Positions 36,361-44,875 are shown, counted from the stretch's first letter. The stretch: 50,556 nucleotides of DNA from JBFXIE01 sp050176255 (GCF_050176255.1 NZ_JBFXIE010000021.1), one strand, 5' to 3'. Translations and numbers: made by a program. The notes: a model not told the origin generated them from the sequence alone.

Positions 36361-36956
36361 GAGTTTGAGGCAGAGCACGGAATGTCCTGCGGTGCAATGA
36401 CCCTGAGGCGTCCGCCTATGCTCATGCAGACGCCGCGGGCGGCCAGGTCGGAGGTGGACTTGTTGAACGGTACCAGGCTGAAGCCGAGCCAGGCGCCATC
36501 CACCAGGCCCCAGCGGTTCAGGATGATGGTCGCGCCGCCACTGGTGCGGGTGACGTTTACCTGTGAGGGGGTGTCAAAGCGCTGCAACACGGGCTCTGTG
36601 GCGTTGCAGACACCGTCGTTGTTGACGTCTTCACAGACGAACCAGCCGCAGTCCCATTCTTGGTTGGCGCTCGTCGTGCACTGAGCGGTGTTCGGGTTTT
36701 TTTGTATCACCACACCGCCGCCGCGCTTGATGGCCTCGGAGCGTGCGTAGTAGATGGTGGATTGCAGTCCCTCCACTGCGCTGCGCACGCGCCAGCGCTC
36801 GATGACGGGCGTGAAACTGGGCGCTGCCAGCGAGGCGAGAACGGCCAGGATGGCCACGGTGACCATCAGCTCAATGGCTGTGAAGCCGCGCATGGGCGCC
36901 CTTGCGGGGCCGCGCTGGCGTATGCGCGAGAGGCAAAGTTTGTGCAGCGTTTGCAT
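36357..36956 (-). CDS. fimT: Pseudopilin FimT/GspH-type minor pilin
   Basis: 199 residues. ATG 36956 gives MQTLHKLCLSRIRQRGPARA before the prepilin motif PMRGFTAIELMVTVAILAVLASLAAPSF; a much longer open frame reaching 37376 has no pilin-like content and is rejected. The GspH-like body has a helical region (RSAVEGLQSTIYYARSEAIKRGG), then CGWFVCEDVNNDGVC and LNRWGLVDG. First gene of the minor-pilin operon. In other bacteria FimT or FimU binds DNA or primes pilus assembly. Confidence 0.9.
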   Translation of the reverse strand: MQTLHKLCLSRIRQRGPARAPMRGFTAIELMVTVAILAVLASLAAPSFTPVIERWRVRSAVEGLQSTIYYARSEAIKRGGGVVIQKNPNTAQCTTSANQEWDCGWFVCEDVNNDGVCNATEPVLQRFDTPSQVNVTRTSGGATIILNRWGLVDGAWLGFSLVPFNKSTSDLAARGVCMSIGGRLRVIAPQDIPCSASNS

Positions 36957-37324
36957 GGCTACGATGTTATGCGGCGTGCGCCGATCTGGAACCCGCCAAA
37001 GGGATGGGCGGAGTCGCCATGCCGACAGGCGGTGGTTTCGGGCGTCGCTGGCGGCAACCGCAGGCGATCTGGGGCTGCATTGCATGGTTTCCCCATGGGC
37101 GGGTTTTGCGGGGGGCAAGCGCTCCAGGCATAGACGCTGGACGCTGGCTGCGGATGACGCTTCGTGCGTGCGAACCATGCTCGCCGTAGCCGCCGGCGAC
37201 ATCTTTGAAGAAGCCTTTGTCGCCTGGCTGCGCGCGCTGGCCGTGGCCCGCGGTTGAAAGTTTGACTCATTTTGGCTTGTAGCGCGCTCTGGAAAAGCGC
37301 TGCAAGCTATCAATATTGTAGTAA
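36957..37324. other. Gene-free stretch between fimT and nth
   Basis: Apart from palindromic repeat copy J (37265-37322) I see no supportable gene. A short plus-strand frame at 37178-37256 (MLAVAAGDIFEEAFVAWLRA) has protein-like composition but no recognisable family, so it may be a decayed gene end. The fimT promoter should lie here, but no clear -10/-35 pair stands out. Confidence 0.5.
37265..37322 (-). repeat. Palindromic repeat, copy J
   Basis: TTTGGCTTGTAGCGCGCTCT then GGAAAAGCGCTGCAAGCTATCAATATT, minus orientation, between fimT and the end of nth. Confidence 0.8.
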
Positions 37325-37963
37325 TCAAGGCGCCGGCGTCTTGGGCCGGTAGTCGCAATACGGCGCCACCACGCATTCCCAGCAGCGCGGCTTGCGCGCC
37401 TGGCAGACATAGCGGCCCAGCAGGATCAGCCAGTGGTGCGAATCCACGGCGTATTGCGCGGGCACGCGCTTCATTAGCTGCATTTCCACCGCCAGCGGCG
37501 TCTTGCCGGGCGCCAGGCCGGTGCGGTTGCTCACGCGGAAGATGTGCGTGTCCACGGCCATCGTCGGCTGGCCGAAGGCGACGTTCAGAACCACGTTGGC
37601 CGTCTTGCGGCCCACGCCGGGCAGGGCTTCAAGAGCCTCGCGCGTGCGCGGCACCTGGCCGCAGTGCTGCTCCACCAGAATGCGGCAAGTGGCCATCAGG
37701 TTTTTGGCCTTGGTGCGATACAGCCCGATGGTCTTGATATAGCTCTCAAGTCCATCCAGACCCAGATCCAGAATGGCTTGCGGAGTGCCCGCCACGGGAA
37801 AAAGCCGGCGCGTGGCCTTGTTCACGCCCACATCGGTCGCCTGGGCCGACAGCAGCACGGCGGCCAGCAGCTCGAACACGGTGGTGTATTCCAGCTCGGT
37901 GTTGGGCTGCGGGTTGGCGGCCTTCAGTGTGGCGAAGAAGGGGGCAATGTCGCGGGACTTCAT
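37325..37963 (-). CDS. nth: Endonuclease III
   Basis: 212-residue DNA glycosylase/AP lyase for oxidised pyrimidines. ATG 37963 gives MKSRDIAPFFATLKAANPQPNTEL. Helix-hairpin-helix LPGVGRKTANVVLNVAFG contains the catalytic lysine, VDTHIFRVSNR the catalytic aspartate, and the C-terminal [4Fe-4S] motif C-x6-C-x2-C-x5-C is complete (CQARKPRCWECVVAPYC). Full length, apparently monocistronic. Confidence 0.96.
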   Translation of the reverse strand: MKSRDIAPFFATLKAANPQPNTELEYTTVFELLAAVLLSAQATDVGVNKATRRLFPVAGTPQAILDLGLDGLESYIKTIGLYRTKAKNLMATCRILVEQHCGQVPRTREALEALPGVGRKTANVVLNVAFGQPTMAVDTHIFRVSNRTGLAPGKTPLAVEMQLMKRVPAQYAVDSHHWLILLGRYVCQARKPRCWECVVAPYCDYRPKTPAP

Positions 37964-38107
37964 GGGTGGCGATTGTCGCCGCGCGCAGGGCCTGCGGCGC
38001 ACCGTTGCCTGCGGGGGCGCCTGCGCGGTAGCACAATGGCCGTTTGCGCTGCCCTACCGCGCAGACGGGCTGGCAGGACATCAGATTTGCACAAAGGGTT
38101 TTCTGGG

Positions 38108-39304
38108 ATGAAATTTGCAGACCGCTTGAATCAGGTCGAGACCTCGGCCATTCGTGAGCTTTTCAAGCTGCTGGGCAAGCCCGGCATCATCAGCTTTGCG
38201 GGGGGCTTTCCAGACAGCGCCCTGTTTGACGTGGCCGGCATCCGCGCTGCCAGCCATGCCGCTTTGACCGACGAGCCCGGCGCCGCGCTGCAGTACGGCG
38301 CCACCGAGGGCCACCAGCCGCTGCGCGAGCAGCTGACGGCCTTCATGGCAGCCAAGGGCGTGCCGGGCCTGGCGCCTGAGCAGCTCATCGTCACCACCGG
38401 CAGCCAGCAGGCGCTGGACCTGATCGGCAAGACCATGATCAACCCCGGCGACAAGGTGATCGTCGAGGGGCCTACGTTTTTGGCCACCATCCAGTGCTTC
38501 AGGCTGTACGGCGCCGAGGTGATCAGCGCGCCCATCGACGGCGAGGGCGTGCAGCCCGACGCGCTGGAGCGGCTGATCGTGGAGCACGCCCCCAGGTTGG
38601 TGTACCTGATTCCCACCTTCGGCAACCCCAGCGGCGCCACACTGAGCCTGGAGCGCCGCAAGCGCGTGCTGGAGCTGGCCGCCCGCCACCAGGTGCTGGT
38701 GGTGGAGGACGACCCCTACGGTGACCTGTACTTTGACGAGCCACCGCCGCCCAGCCTGCTGGCGCTGTCGGCGCAGGTGCCGGGCAGCCGCGAATGGCTG
38801 GCGCACTGCGGCAGCCTGAGCAAGGTGCTCAGCCCCGGCCTGCGCGTGGGCTGGCTGATCGCCCCGCCCGGCTTGCTGGCGCGCGCGGTGATGTGCAAGC
38901 AGTTTTCTGACGCGCACACCAGCACCTACGCCCAGGCCACCGCTGCGCACTACCTGCAAAGCGGCGCCATGCCTGCCACGCTGGCGCGTGTGCGCGCCGT
39001 GTACGCCGAGCGCGCCCAGGCCATGGGCGACGCGCTGCGCGACCAGCTGGGCGACGCGGTGGAGTTTGTGCCGCCGCGCGGTGGCTTGTTCTTGTGGGTG
39101 CGCCTGACGGGCGCGCGCGGACAAGAGCGCGATGCGGGCGCGCTGGCCCGGCGCGCCATCGACAAGGGCGTGGCCTTTGTGCCGGGCGCACCGTTCTTCA
39201 GCCAGAACCCCGATGCATCCACGCTGCGCCTGTCTTTTGCCACGGCCGACGTGGACAAGATCCGCGAAGGCGTGGCGCGACTGGCGCAGGCGCTGGCCGC
39301 TTGA
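38108..39304 (+). CDS. PLP-dependent aminotransferase (2-aminoadipate / aromatic type)
   Basis: 398 residues, fold-type I. It starts MKFADRLNQVETSAIRELFKLLGKPGIISFAGGFPDSALF, has LQYGATEGHQPLREQL, VTTGSQQALDLIGK, YLIPTFGNPSGAT and the PLP lysine K239 in GSLSKVLSPGLRVGWLIAP. This signature (GGFPD, TEGxxPLRE) is that of the LysN/aromatic-aminotransferase branch also found fused in MocR regulators; there is no DNA-binding domain here. The amino-group donor and exact substrate cannot be told from the sequence. Followed by slyX after 6 bp, so probably cotranscribed. Confidence 0.9.
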   Translation: MKFADRLNQVETSAIRELFKLLGKPGIISFAGGFPDSALFDVAGIRAASHAALTDEPGAALQYGATEGHQPLREQLTAFMAAKGVPGLAPEQLIVTTGSQQALDLIGKTMINPGDKVIVEGPTFLATIQCFRLYGAEVISAPIDGEGVQPDALERLIVEHAPRLVYLIPTFGNPSGATLSLERRKRVLELAARHQVLVVEDDPYGDLYFDEPPPPSLLALSAQVPGSREWLAHCGSLSKVLSPGLRVGWLIAPPGLLARAVMCKQFSDAHTSTYAQATAAHYLQSGAMPATLARVRAVYAERAQAMGDALRDQLGDAVEFVPPRGGLFLWVRLTGARGQERDAGALARRAIDKGVAFVPGAPFFSQNPDASTLRLSFATADVDKIREGVARLAQALAA

Positions 39305-39310
39305 ACGGGT

Positions 39311-39541
39311 ATGTCCGATAACGTTAGCCACGCGCAGCAGCTGGAACAACGCCTGGAGGCGCTGGAGGTCAAGGCCGCCTATACGGAAGACCTGCTGGAC
39401 CAGCTCAACCTGACCATTTACCGCCAGCAGCAGCAAATCGACCAGCTGGTGCGCGAGGTGGTGCAACTGCGCCAGCAGCAGCCCGAGGGCGGCGGCGCAG
39501 CGGTGCGCAACCTGCGCGACGAGCTGCCGCCGCATTACTGA
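39311..39541 (+). CDS. slyX: SlyX family protein
   Basis: 76 residues, almost wholly coiled coil: LEQRLEALEVKAAYTEDLLDQLN, then RQQQQIDQLVREVVQLRQQ, ending in the conserved DELPPHY. SlyX proteins are small and of unknown function. Six bases after the aminotransferase stop. Confidence 0.93.
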   Translation: MSDNVSHAQQLEQRLEALEVKAAYTEDLLDQLNLTIYRQQQQIDQLVREVVQLRQQQPEGGGAAVRNLRDELPPHY

Positions 39542-39551
39542 GGCAAACCAG

Positions 39552-39619
39552 GGTTTTGGCCAAATTGGCCGCAAGCGCAGGTAATTCAGGCGCTAACAGC
39601 TATTGTTTTAATAGTGAAA
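39552..39619 (-). repeat. Palindromic repeat, copy K
   Basis: TTTTGGCCAAATTGGCCGCA, then CAGGCGCTAACAGCTATTGTTTTA, minus orientation. Ends about 8 bp before the first codon of the aldo/keto reductase remnant. Confidence 0.75.
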
Positions 39620-39627
39620 GTCACCCC

Positions 39628-39923
39628 GTGCATTGCCGCTTTCTTGGCAAAAGCCAGCTGCAAGTCTCTGCCCTGTGCCTGGGCAACAAGGTGACTGGGT
39701 GCTGGCGCACCGCAGCGTCAGCTCGGTGATTGCCGGGCCGCGCACGCTGGCGCAGTGGCAGGACTACCTGCCCGCATTGCATTGCGCCGTCACGCCCGAG
39801 GACGAGGCGCTCATCGACAGCCTGGTTGCGCCCGGCCATCCGTCCACGCCGGGCTACACCGACCCGGCCTGCCCGCTGCAGCCGCGCCGCGCGCCGGTGG
39901 CTGTCAGCCGCGCAGCTTTTTGA
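39628..39923 (+). pseudogene. Aldo/keto reductase remnant with the middle deleted
   Basis: From GTG 39628 the frame reads HCRFLGKSQLQVSALCLGN, the standard AKR N-terminus (R-x-L-G-x-S-x-L-x-V-S-x-L-C-L-G). Directly after it, in another frame, comes the AKR C-terminus: WVLAHRSVSSVIAGPRTLAQ, then EDEALIDSLVAPGHPSTPGY, to a stop at 39923. About 250 residues, including the catalytic Tyr and Lys, are gone and the junction is out of frame. The end overlaps the convergent rapZ by 20 bp. Confidence 0.8.
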
Positions 39924-40803
39924 CCGCCGGGCTGTCCAGTTCGCGGTGGCGCAGCAGCGTGTTCCACGTGCCGGCAAAGCGCGCGTGCAGTTGCTCCACC
40001 AGGTACACCGAGCGGTGCTGCCCGCCGGTGCAGCCAATGGCCACGGTCACGTAGCTGCGGTGGTTTTGCGCCAGGGCGGGCAGCCACTGGTCGAGAAACC
40101 GGGCAATGTGCGACAGCATCAGCCCCACTTCGGGCTGCTGGTGCAGGTAGTCGGCCACGGGCGCATCCTTGCCGGTCAGCTCGCGCAGTTCGGGCTCGTA
40201 GTGCGGGTTGGGCAGCATGCGCACGTCAAAGACGTAGTCCGCATCAAACGGAATGCCGCGCTTGAAGGCAAAGGACTGAAACACCAGGGTCAGGTGGCTG
40301 GGCGGCACGGCCAGCAGGTCTTTGACGTAGCTCAGCAGCTGCGACGGGCGCAGGCTGCCGGTGTCGATGACGTGCGATTGCTCGCGCAGCTCGGCCAGCA
40401 GCTCGCGCTCCAGCTCCAGCGTCTGCACCAGGGCTTGCCGGCCTTCCAGCAGTTCGTCGCCCGACAGCGGGTGGCGCCGGCGGGTCTCTGAAAAGCGCCG
40501 CACCAGCGTGCCGGTGGAGGCGTCCAGAAACAGCAGGCGCAGCTGCACGCCCTGCTCACGCAGGCTGGCCAGCTGCCTGGGCAGTAAGGGCAGGGCGGTG
40601 GCGCTGCGCACGTCCATCGCAACGGCCACGCGGTGGCCGTGGTGTGCATGCTCCAGCGCCACGAATGCGGTCAGCAGCTCGGGTGGCAGGTTGTCCACGC
40701 AGTAGTAGCCTGCGTCTTCCAGCGCGTGCAGCGCGACGGACTTGCCCGAGCCGGACATGCCCGTGATGACGACGACTTCGAGGGGGTTCTCGGGCTTGCT
40801 CAT
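39904..40803 (-). CDS. rapZ: RNase adapter protein RapZ
   Basis: 299 residues from ATG 40803. P-loop GMSGSGKS at about 15-22, then ALHALEDAGYYCVDNLPPELL, RRRHPLSG and the C-terminal RNA-binding region ending in VTVAIGCTGGQHRSVYLVEQL. In enteric bacteria RapZ controls glucosamine-6-phosphate synthase through the GlmZ small RNA; in other proteobacteria it has nucleotide-binding roles that are less clear. A GTG four codons upstream, overlapping the recN stop, is an alternative start. Last of the run nadK-recN-rapZ. Confidence 0.94.
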   Translation of the reverse strand: MSKPENPLEVVVITGMSGSGKSVALHALEDAGYYCVDNLPPELLTAFVALEHAHHGHRVAVAMDVRSATALPLLPRQLASLREQGVQLRLLFLDASTGTLVRRFSETRRRHPLSGDELLEGRQALVQTLELERELLAELREQSHVIDTGSLRPSQLLSYVKDLLAVPPSHLTLVFQSFAFKRGIPFDADYVFDVRMLPNPHYEPELRELTGKDAPVADYLHQQPEVGLMLSHIARFLDQWLPALAQNHRSYVTVAIGCTGGQHRSVYLVEQLHARFAGTWNTLLRHRELDSPAVKKLRG

Positions 40804-40811
40804 CACTTGTC

Positions 40812-42485
40812 TCACGCTGCCGGCGCCGCGGCGCCCTGCAGCATCTCGCGGGCATGCGCCAGCGTGGTGGGTGACAGGCGCTCGCCGCCCAGCATGCGGG
40901 CCACTTCGGCCACGCGCTGCTCGGCGTCGGCCACGGTAACGCCGCTGGTGGTGCCGGCGGCGTGCCGGTGCTTGGAGACGACCAGGTGGTGGTCGGCGCA
41001 GGCGGCCACCTGGGGCAGGTGGGTGACGGCCAGCACCTGGCGCGCGCGGCCCAGTTGCTGCATCAGCCGGCCCACGGTCTCGGCCACGGCGCCGCCTACG
41101 CCCGAGTCCACTTCGTCAAAAATCAGCGTGGGCGCCTCGCCCAGCTCGCTGGTGGTGACGGAGATCGCCAGCGCAATGCGCGACAGCTCGCCGCCCGAGG
41201 CCACCTTGGCCACGGGGCGGGGCGTCATGCCCGGGTGGCTGCAGACCAGAAAGCTCACCTGGTCGATGCCATGCGGGCCGGGCTCGGCCTTGTCCAGCTG
41301 CACCTCAAAGCGCCCGCCCGTCATGCCCAGGCCCTGCATGGCGCGGGTGATGGCCTGCGCCAGCTGCGGCGCGGCCTTGGCGCGCTGCTGCGACACGGCG
41401 CGGGCGGCCTTGTGATAGGCCGCGGCGTGGGTCTGCTCGGCCGCCTGCAGCGCGGCCAGGTCGGCGGCGCTGTCCAGGCGTTGCAGGGTGTCCTGCCAGC
41501 CTTGCAGCAGCGCTGGCAGTTCGGGCGGGGTGCGCTTGTAGCGGCGCGCCAGCTGCATCCACTGCGACACGCGCTCGTCGAGTTGCTGCAGCTGGTCAGG
41601 GTCGGGCTCGGCATGGCGCAGGTAGCCTTGCAGTGAATGCGCCACATCGCCCGCCTGGGCGATGCAGGAGGTCAGCACTTCGTTCATGGCGCGAAACGAT
41701 GCGTCCACATGCTCGTAGTCTTGCAGCAGGTGCTGGGCCTGGGCCAATGTGCCCAGCGCGCCTTGGGCGCTGCCCGCGTCGTCGCCCTGCAGCGCGGCCA
41801 GGGCGGCCAGGGCGTTGTCCAGCAGGGCCTGGGCGTTGGACAGGCGTGCGTGCTCGGCGTTGAGCTCGTCCCACTCGCCCTCGCGCGGCGCCAGCTTGTC
41901 CACTTCGCCGATCTGCCACTGCAGGCGCTCGCGTTCTTGTTGCAGTGTGTCTTGCGCTGCGCGGGCCTGCGCCAGCGCCTGCTGCGCGTCGCGCCAGCTG
42001 GCCCACAAAGCCGCCAGGGGCTGGGCCTGCGCGCCTGCGTAGGCGTCCAGCAGGCCGCGCACGGCGTCGGGGCGCGTCAGGCTTTGCCAGGCGTGCTGGC
42101 CGTGGATGTCCAGCAGGTGATCGCCCACGGCGCGCATTTGCGCCGCGGTGGCCGGCGTGCCGTTGATCCAGGCGCGGCTTTTGCCCTGCACATCCACGGT
42201 GCGGCGCAGCAGCAGGGTGTCGTCGCACGGGAAGCCCGCTTCATCCAGCCAGGCGGCCAGCGCGGGTGCGCCGGGGTCGAACTCGGCACTGATGTCGGTG
42301 CGCTGCGCGCCTTCGCGGATCACACCGGTGTCTGCGCGCGCGCCCAGCAGCAGCTGCAGCGCGTCAATCAGGATGGACTTGCCCGCGCCCGTCTCACCGG
42401 TGAGCACGGTGAAGCCGGTGTGCAGATCCAGGTCCAGCGATTGCACGATCACGAAGTCGGTCAGTGCGATCCGCCTCAGGGCCAT
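40812..42485 (-). CDS. recN: DNA repair protein RecN
   Basis: 557-residue SMC-like ATPase of double-strand break repair. N-terminal half: ALTDFVIVQSLDLDLHTGFTVLTGETGAGKSILIDAL with Walker A GETGAGKS; long coiled coil (about 160-370); C-terminal half with the ABC signature VASGGELSRIALAI and Walker B TLIFDEVDSGVGG. ATG 42485 is two bases after the nadK stop and uses an AAGGAGG site located at the end of nadK. A longer open frame into nadK is rejected. Confidence 0.97.
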   Translation of the reverse strand: MALRRIALTDFVIVQSLDLDLHTGFTVLTGETGAGKSILIDALQLLLGARADTGVIREGAQRTDISAEFDPGAPALAAWLDEAGFPCDDTLLLRRTVDVQGKSRAWINGTPATAAQMRAVGDHLLDIHGQHAWQSLTRPDAVRGLLDAYAGAQAQPLAALWASWRDAQQALAQARAAQDTLQQERERLQWQIGEVDKLAPREGEWDELNAEHARLSNAQALLDNALAALAALQGDDAGSAQGALGTLAQAQHLLQDYEHVDASFRAMNEVLTSCIAQAGDVAHSLQGYLRHAEPDPDQLQQLDERVSQWMQLARRYKRTPPELPALLQGWQDTLQRLDSAADLAALQAAEQTHAAAYHKAARAVSQQRAKAAPQLAQAITRAMQGLGMTGGRFEVQLDKAEPGPHGIDQVSFLVCSHPGMTPRPVAKVASGGELSRIALAISVTTSELGEAPTLIFDEVDSGVGGAVAETVGRLMQQLGRARQVLAVTHLPQVAACADHHLVVSKHRHAAGTTSGVTVADAEQRVAEVARMLGGERLSPTTLAHAREMLQGAAAPAA

Positions 42486-42487
42486 GT

Positions 42488-43384
42488 TCAGGAACCTCCT
42501 TCGTTCCAGCGCAGCTTTTTGCGCAAAGTGGCAAAGTAGCTCCAGCCGCGCGGGTGCAAAAAGCACACGCTGTGCGCAGAGCGGCGCACCAGTATGCGGT
42601 CGCCATGTTGCAATGGTTTGAGCGACTGAATGTCGAAGTTGGCGCTGATGTCGCGCCCGCCCACGACTTCGATGACCACCTCGGTCGCGTCGGACAGCAC
42701 GATGGGGCGGTTGGACAGCGTGTGCGGCGCAATCGGCACCAGCACCCAGCCCGGCAACGATGGGTGCAGCATGGGCCCGCCCGCCGACAGTGAATACGCG
42801 GTGGAGCCCGTGGGCGAGGCCACGATCAGGCCATCGGCGCGCTGGTTGGACACGAACACGCCGTCCACCTCCACCCGCAGCTCCACCATGCCCGCGGTGG
42901 AGCCGCGGTTGACGACCACGTCGTTGAGCGCGACGGTCTCGAACACGCATTCGCCGCCGCGCATCACGCGCGCCACCATCAGCGGGCGCTGGTCTTCTTC
43001 GTAATCGCCTTGCAGGATGGGGGTCAGTGCGTCCTGGTAGCCCTGCGGCGGAATGTCGGTGATGAAGCCCAGCCGCCCCTGGTTGATGCCGACCAGCGGA
43101 GTGCCGTAGCCGGCCAGCCGGCGGCACACGCCAAGCATGGTGCCGTCGCCCCCCACCACCAGGCACAGGTCGCACTGCTCGCCGATGCCGTCCACATCCA
43201 GCGTGTGGTACTGGACCAGCCCGGTGTTGGCGGCGGTCTCGGCCTCCAGGGCCAGCTCGCACCCCTGCTGGGTGATGAACTGGGCAATGCTTTCGATGAT
43301 CTGCCGCGCGTTGTCTGGCGCCGGGCCCGCGTCAGGACCCTGGTACTTGCCTATGAGTGCGACGCGGCGAAAGATGGACTTCAT
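42488..43384 (-). CDS. nadK: NAD kinase
   Basis: 298 residues; phosphorylates NAD to NADP. Motifs: GGDGTML at about 78-84, GINQGRLGFITDI, NDVVVNRGSTAGMVEL and the SPTGSTAYSLSAGGPMLHP region. Usual length. First gene of nadK-recN-rapZ; the start lies only 28 bp from the divergent hrcA start, so both promoters overlap one another's coding ends. Confidence 0.97.
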   Translation of the reverse strand: MKSIFRRVALIGKYQGPDAGPAPDNARQIIESIAQFITQQGCELALEAETAANTGLVQYHTLDVDGIGEQCDLCLVVGGDGTMLGVCRRLAGYGTPLVGINQGRLGFITDIPPQGYQDALTPILQGDYEEDQRPLMVARVMRGGECVFETVALNDVVVNRGSTAGMVELRVEVDGVFVSNQRADGLIVASPTGSTAYSLSAGGPMLHPSLPGWVLVPIAPHTLSNRPIVLSDATEVVIEVVGGRDISANFDIQSLKPLQHGDRILVRRSAHSVCFLHPRGWSYFATLRKKLRWNEGGS

Positions 43385-43412
43385 GCAGAAATTACATCAT
43401 TAAAATGATTTG

Positions 43413-44414
43413 ATGCTTGATGATCGCTCCAAGTTGTTGCTTAAAGCTCTGATCGAGCGCTACATCGCCGACGGCCAGCCGGTGGGCTCCAGAACTCTGT
43501 CGCGGGCGTCCGGCCTGGAATTGTCGCCCGCCACCATACGCAATGTGATGGCGGACCTGGAAGAGCTGGGGCTGATTGCCAGCCCCCACACGTCGGCCGG
43601 CCGTGTGCCCACGGCCAAGGGCTATCGGCTGTTTGTGGACACCATGCTCACCGTGCAGCACGATCAGCTGCCCGCCGTGCAGATCAAGCCGGAGCAGCCG
43701 CAAAAAGTGATTGCCAATGCCGCGCAACTGCTGTCGAGCCTGTCGCAGTTTGTGGGCGTGGTGATGGCGCCGCGGCGGGCGTCGGTGTTTCGGCACATCG
43801 AGTTTTTGCGCCTGTCCGAGCGGCGTCTGCTGGTGATCATTGTCTCGCCCGACGGCGACGTGCAAAACCGCGTGATCTTCACCGAGTCCGATTACTCGCA
43901 GTCGCAGCTGATCGAGGCCGCCAACTTCCTTAACGCCCACTACGCCGGCCTGGCCATGGAGCAGGTGCGCGAGCGCCTGAAGCTGGAGGTGGACACCCTG
44001 CGCTGCGAGATTGCCGCCCTCATGCAGGCCGCCGTCAACGTGGGCACCGAGGCCATGACCGAGTCGCAGGAAGAGGTTGTGATCTCCGGCGAGCGCAACC
44101 TGCTGGCGGTGAGCGACTTCTCCAGCGACATGGGCCACCTGCGCCGCGCCTTCGACCTGTTTGAGCAAAAGACGCAGATCCTGCGCCTGCTGGACATCTC
44201 CAGCCGCGCCGAGGGTGTGCGCATCTTCATCGGCGGCGAAAGCCAGGTGGTGCCTTTTGAAGAGCTGTCGGTGGTCAGTGCACCTTATGAGGTGGATGGC
44301 CAGGTGGTCGGCACGCTGGGCGTCATTGGTCCCACGCGCATGCCCTACGACCGCATGATCCAGATCGTGGACATCACCTCCAGGCTGGTCTCCAACGCGC
44401 TCAGCCACCGTTAG
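43413..44414 (+). CDS. hrcA: Heat-inducible transcription repressor HrcA
   Basis: 333-residue repressor of heat-shock genes through the CIRCE element. N-terminal winged helix: LLLKALIERYIADGQPVGSRTL, LELSPATIRNVMADLEELGLI and SPHTSAGRVPTAKGYRLFVD. The dimerisation/GAF-like core ends with GVIGPTRMPYDRMIQIVDI. ATG 43413 has no ribosome site in the 28-bp gap to nadK (TAAAAT at 43401-43406 could be the -10), so the message may be leaderless. I find no CIRCE sequence before grpE, dnaK, clpB or hrcA; its target, likely groESL, must be elsewhere. Confidence 0.95.
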   Translation: MLDDRSKLLLKALIERYIADGQPVGSRTLSRASGLELSPATIRNVMADLEELGLIASPHTSAGRVPTAKGYRLFVDTMLTVQHDQLPAVQIKPEQPQKVIANAAQLLSSLSQFVGVVMAPRRASVFRHIEFLRLSERRLLVIIVSPDGDVQNRVIFTESDYSQSQLIEAANFLNAHYAGLAMEQVRERLKLEVDTLRCEIAALMQAAVNVGTEAMTESQEEVVISGERNLLAVSDFSSDMGHLRRAFDLFEQKTQILRLLDISSRAEGVRIFIGGESQVVPFEELSVVSAPYEVDGQVVGTLGVIGPTRMPYDRMIQIVDITSRLVSNALSHR

Positions 44415-44508
44415 CCGGCGTGCTGGAGCGGGCGCACATCAAAAAAGCACGCCCGGCATGACCGAAACGGCCGCGCTGAGCGGGCACAATAGCGACTTTG
44501 GTATGAAT

Positions 44509-44835
44509 GGGCCGTTAGCTCAGTTGGTTAGAGCAGAGGACTCATCAAAATGGTGACCATGGGGCGAGAGCCCCATCGGAAAACCGGGTGAATTCAAGGA
44601 ACCCTACAGCGCAAGCCAAGGCAACCTTGAGCCAAGCCCGCCGAAAGGCAGGTCGCAAGACCGGTAGGCGGGAAGGTGCAGAGACTAGGACGTGAGGAGC
44701 CCATCCGATAAGCGTCCCCCGAGCGCCCGGCGCCCCAACAGTCCGGCTGTGGGCGGTGAGATAGTCCAAGGAGCGGGGAAACCCGCGCAAACTTGAATCC
44801 TTTGGTCGCAGGTTCGAGCCCTGCACGGCCTACCA
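44509..44835 (+). tRNA. tRNA-Ile(CAU), split by a group I intron
   Basis: Exons 44509-44545 and 44796-44835 join into a 77-nt tRNA with encoded CCA. Acceptor GGGCCGT pairs with ACGGCCT (G1-U72 wobble), D stem GCTC/GAGC, anticodon stem GAGGA/TCCTT with loop CTCATAA (anticodon CAT), and T arm GCAGG-TTCGAGC-CCTGC. The C4-G69 and C5-G68 pairs are features I recall as TilS determinants of the lysidine-modified isoleucine tRNA rather than elongator methionine tRNA, hence Ile2. A CAU gene could also be labelled tRNA-Met by simple tools. The intron sits directly 3' of the anticodon. Confidence 0.9.
44546..44795 (+). ncRNA. Group I self-splicing intron in tRNA-Ile(CAU)
   Basis: 250 nt without an open reading frame. 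P1: exon UCAU (44542-44545) pairs with GUGA (44553-44556), giving the required U-G wobble at the 5' splice site. P2: ATGGGGC-GAGA-GCCCCAT (44559-44576). P7, the guanosine site: GACTA in AGAGACTAGGACG (44683-44687) pairs with TAGTC in GATAGTCC (44762-44766). P9: GCGGG-GAAA-CCCGC (44773-44786). The intron ends with the terminal G at 44795. Size, location and core resemble the Azoarcus tRNA-Ile intron class (IC3). Splicing itself is inferred. Confidence 0.9.
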
Positions 44836-44875
44836 TTCATCCAGTCGTCCCCCCCGCAACCGGGCGGGTGAACAC

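Noticed and set aside
36960..37376. Extension of fimT to a start at 37376
   Set aside because: The extra 140 residues overlap nth and a palindromic repeat and lack pilin similarity; ATG 36956 gives a normal prepilin.
44545..44836. Minus-strand open frames overlapping the tRNA-Ile gene (starts like MQGSNLRPKDSS or MVGRAGLEPATKGF)
   Set aside because: They are antisense to the tRNA exons and intron; such frames recur in databases as artefacts of tRNA loci.
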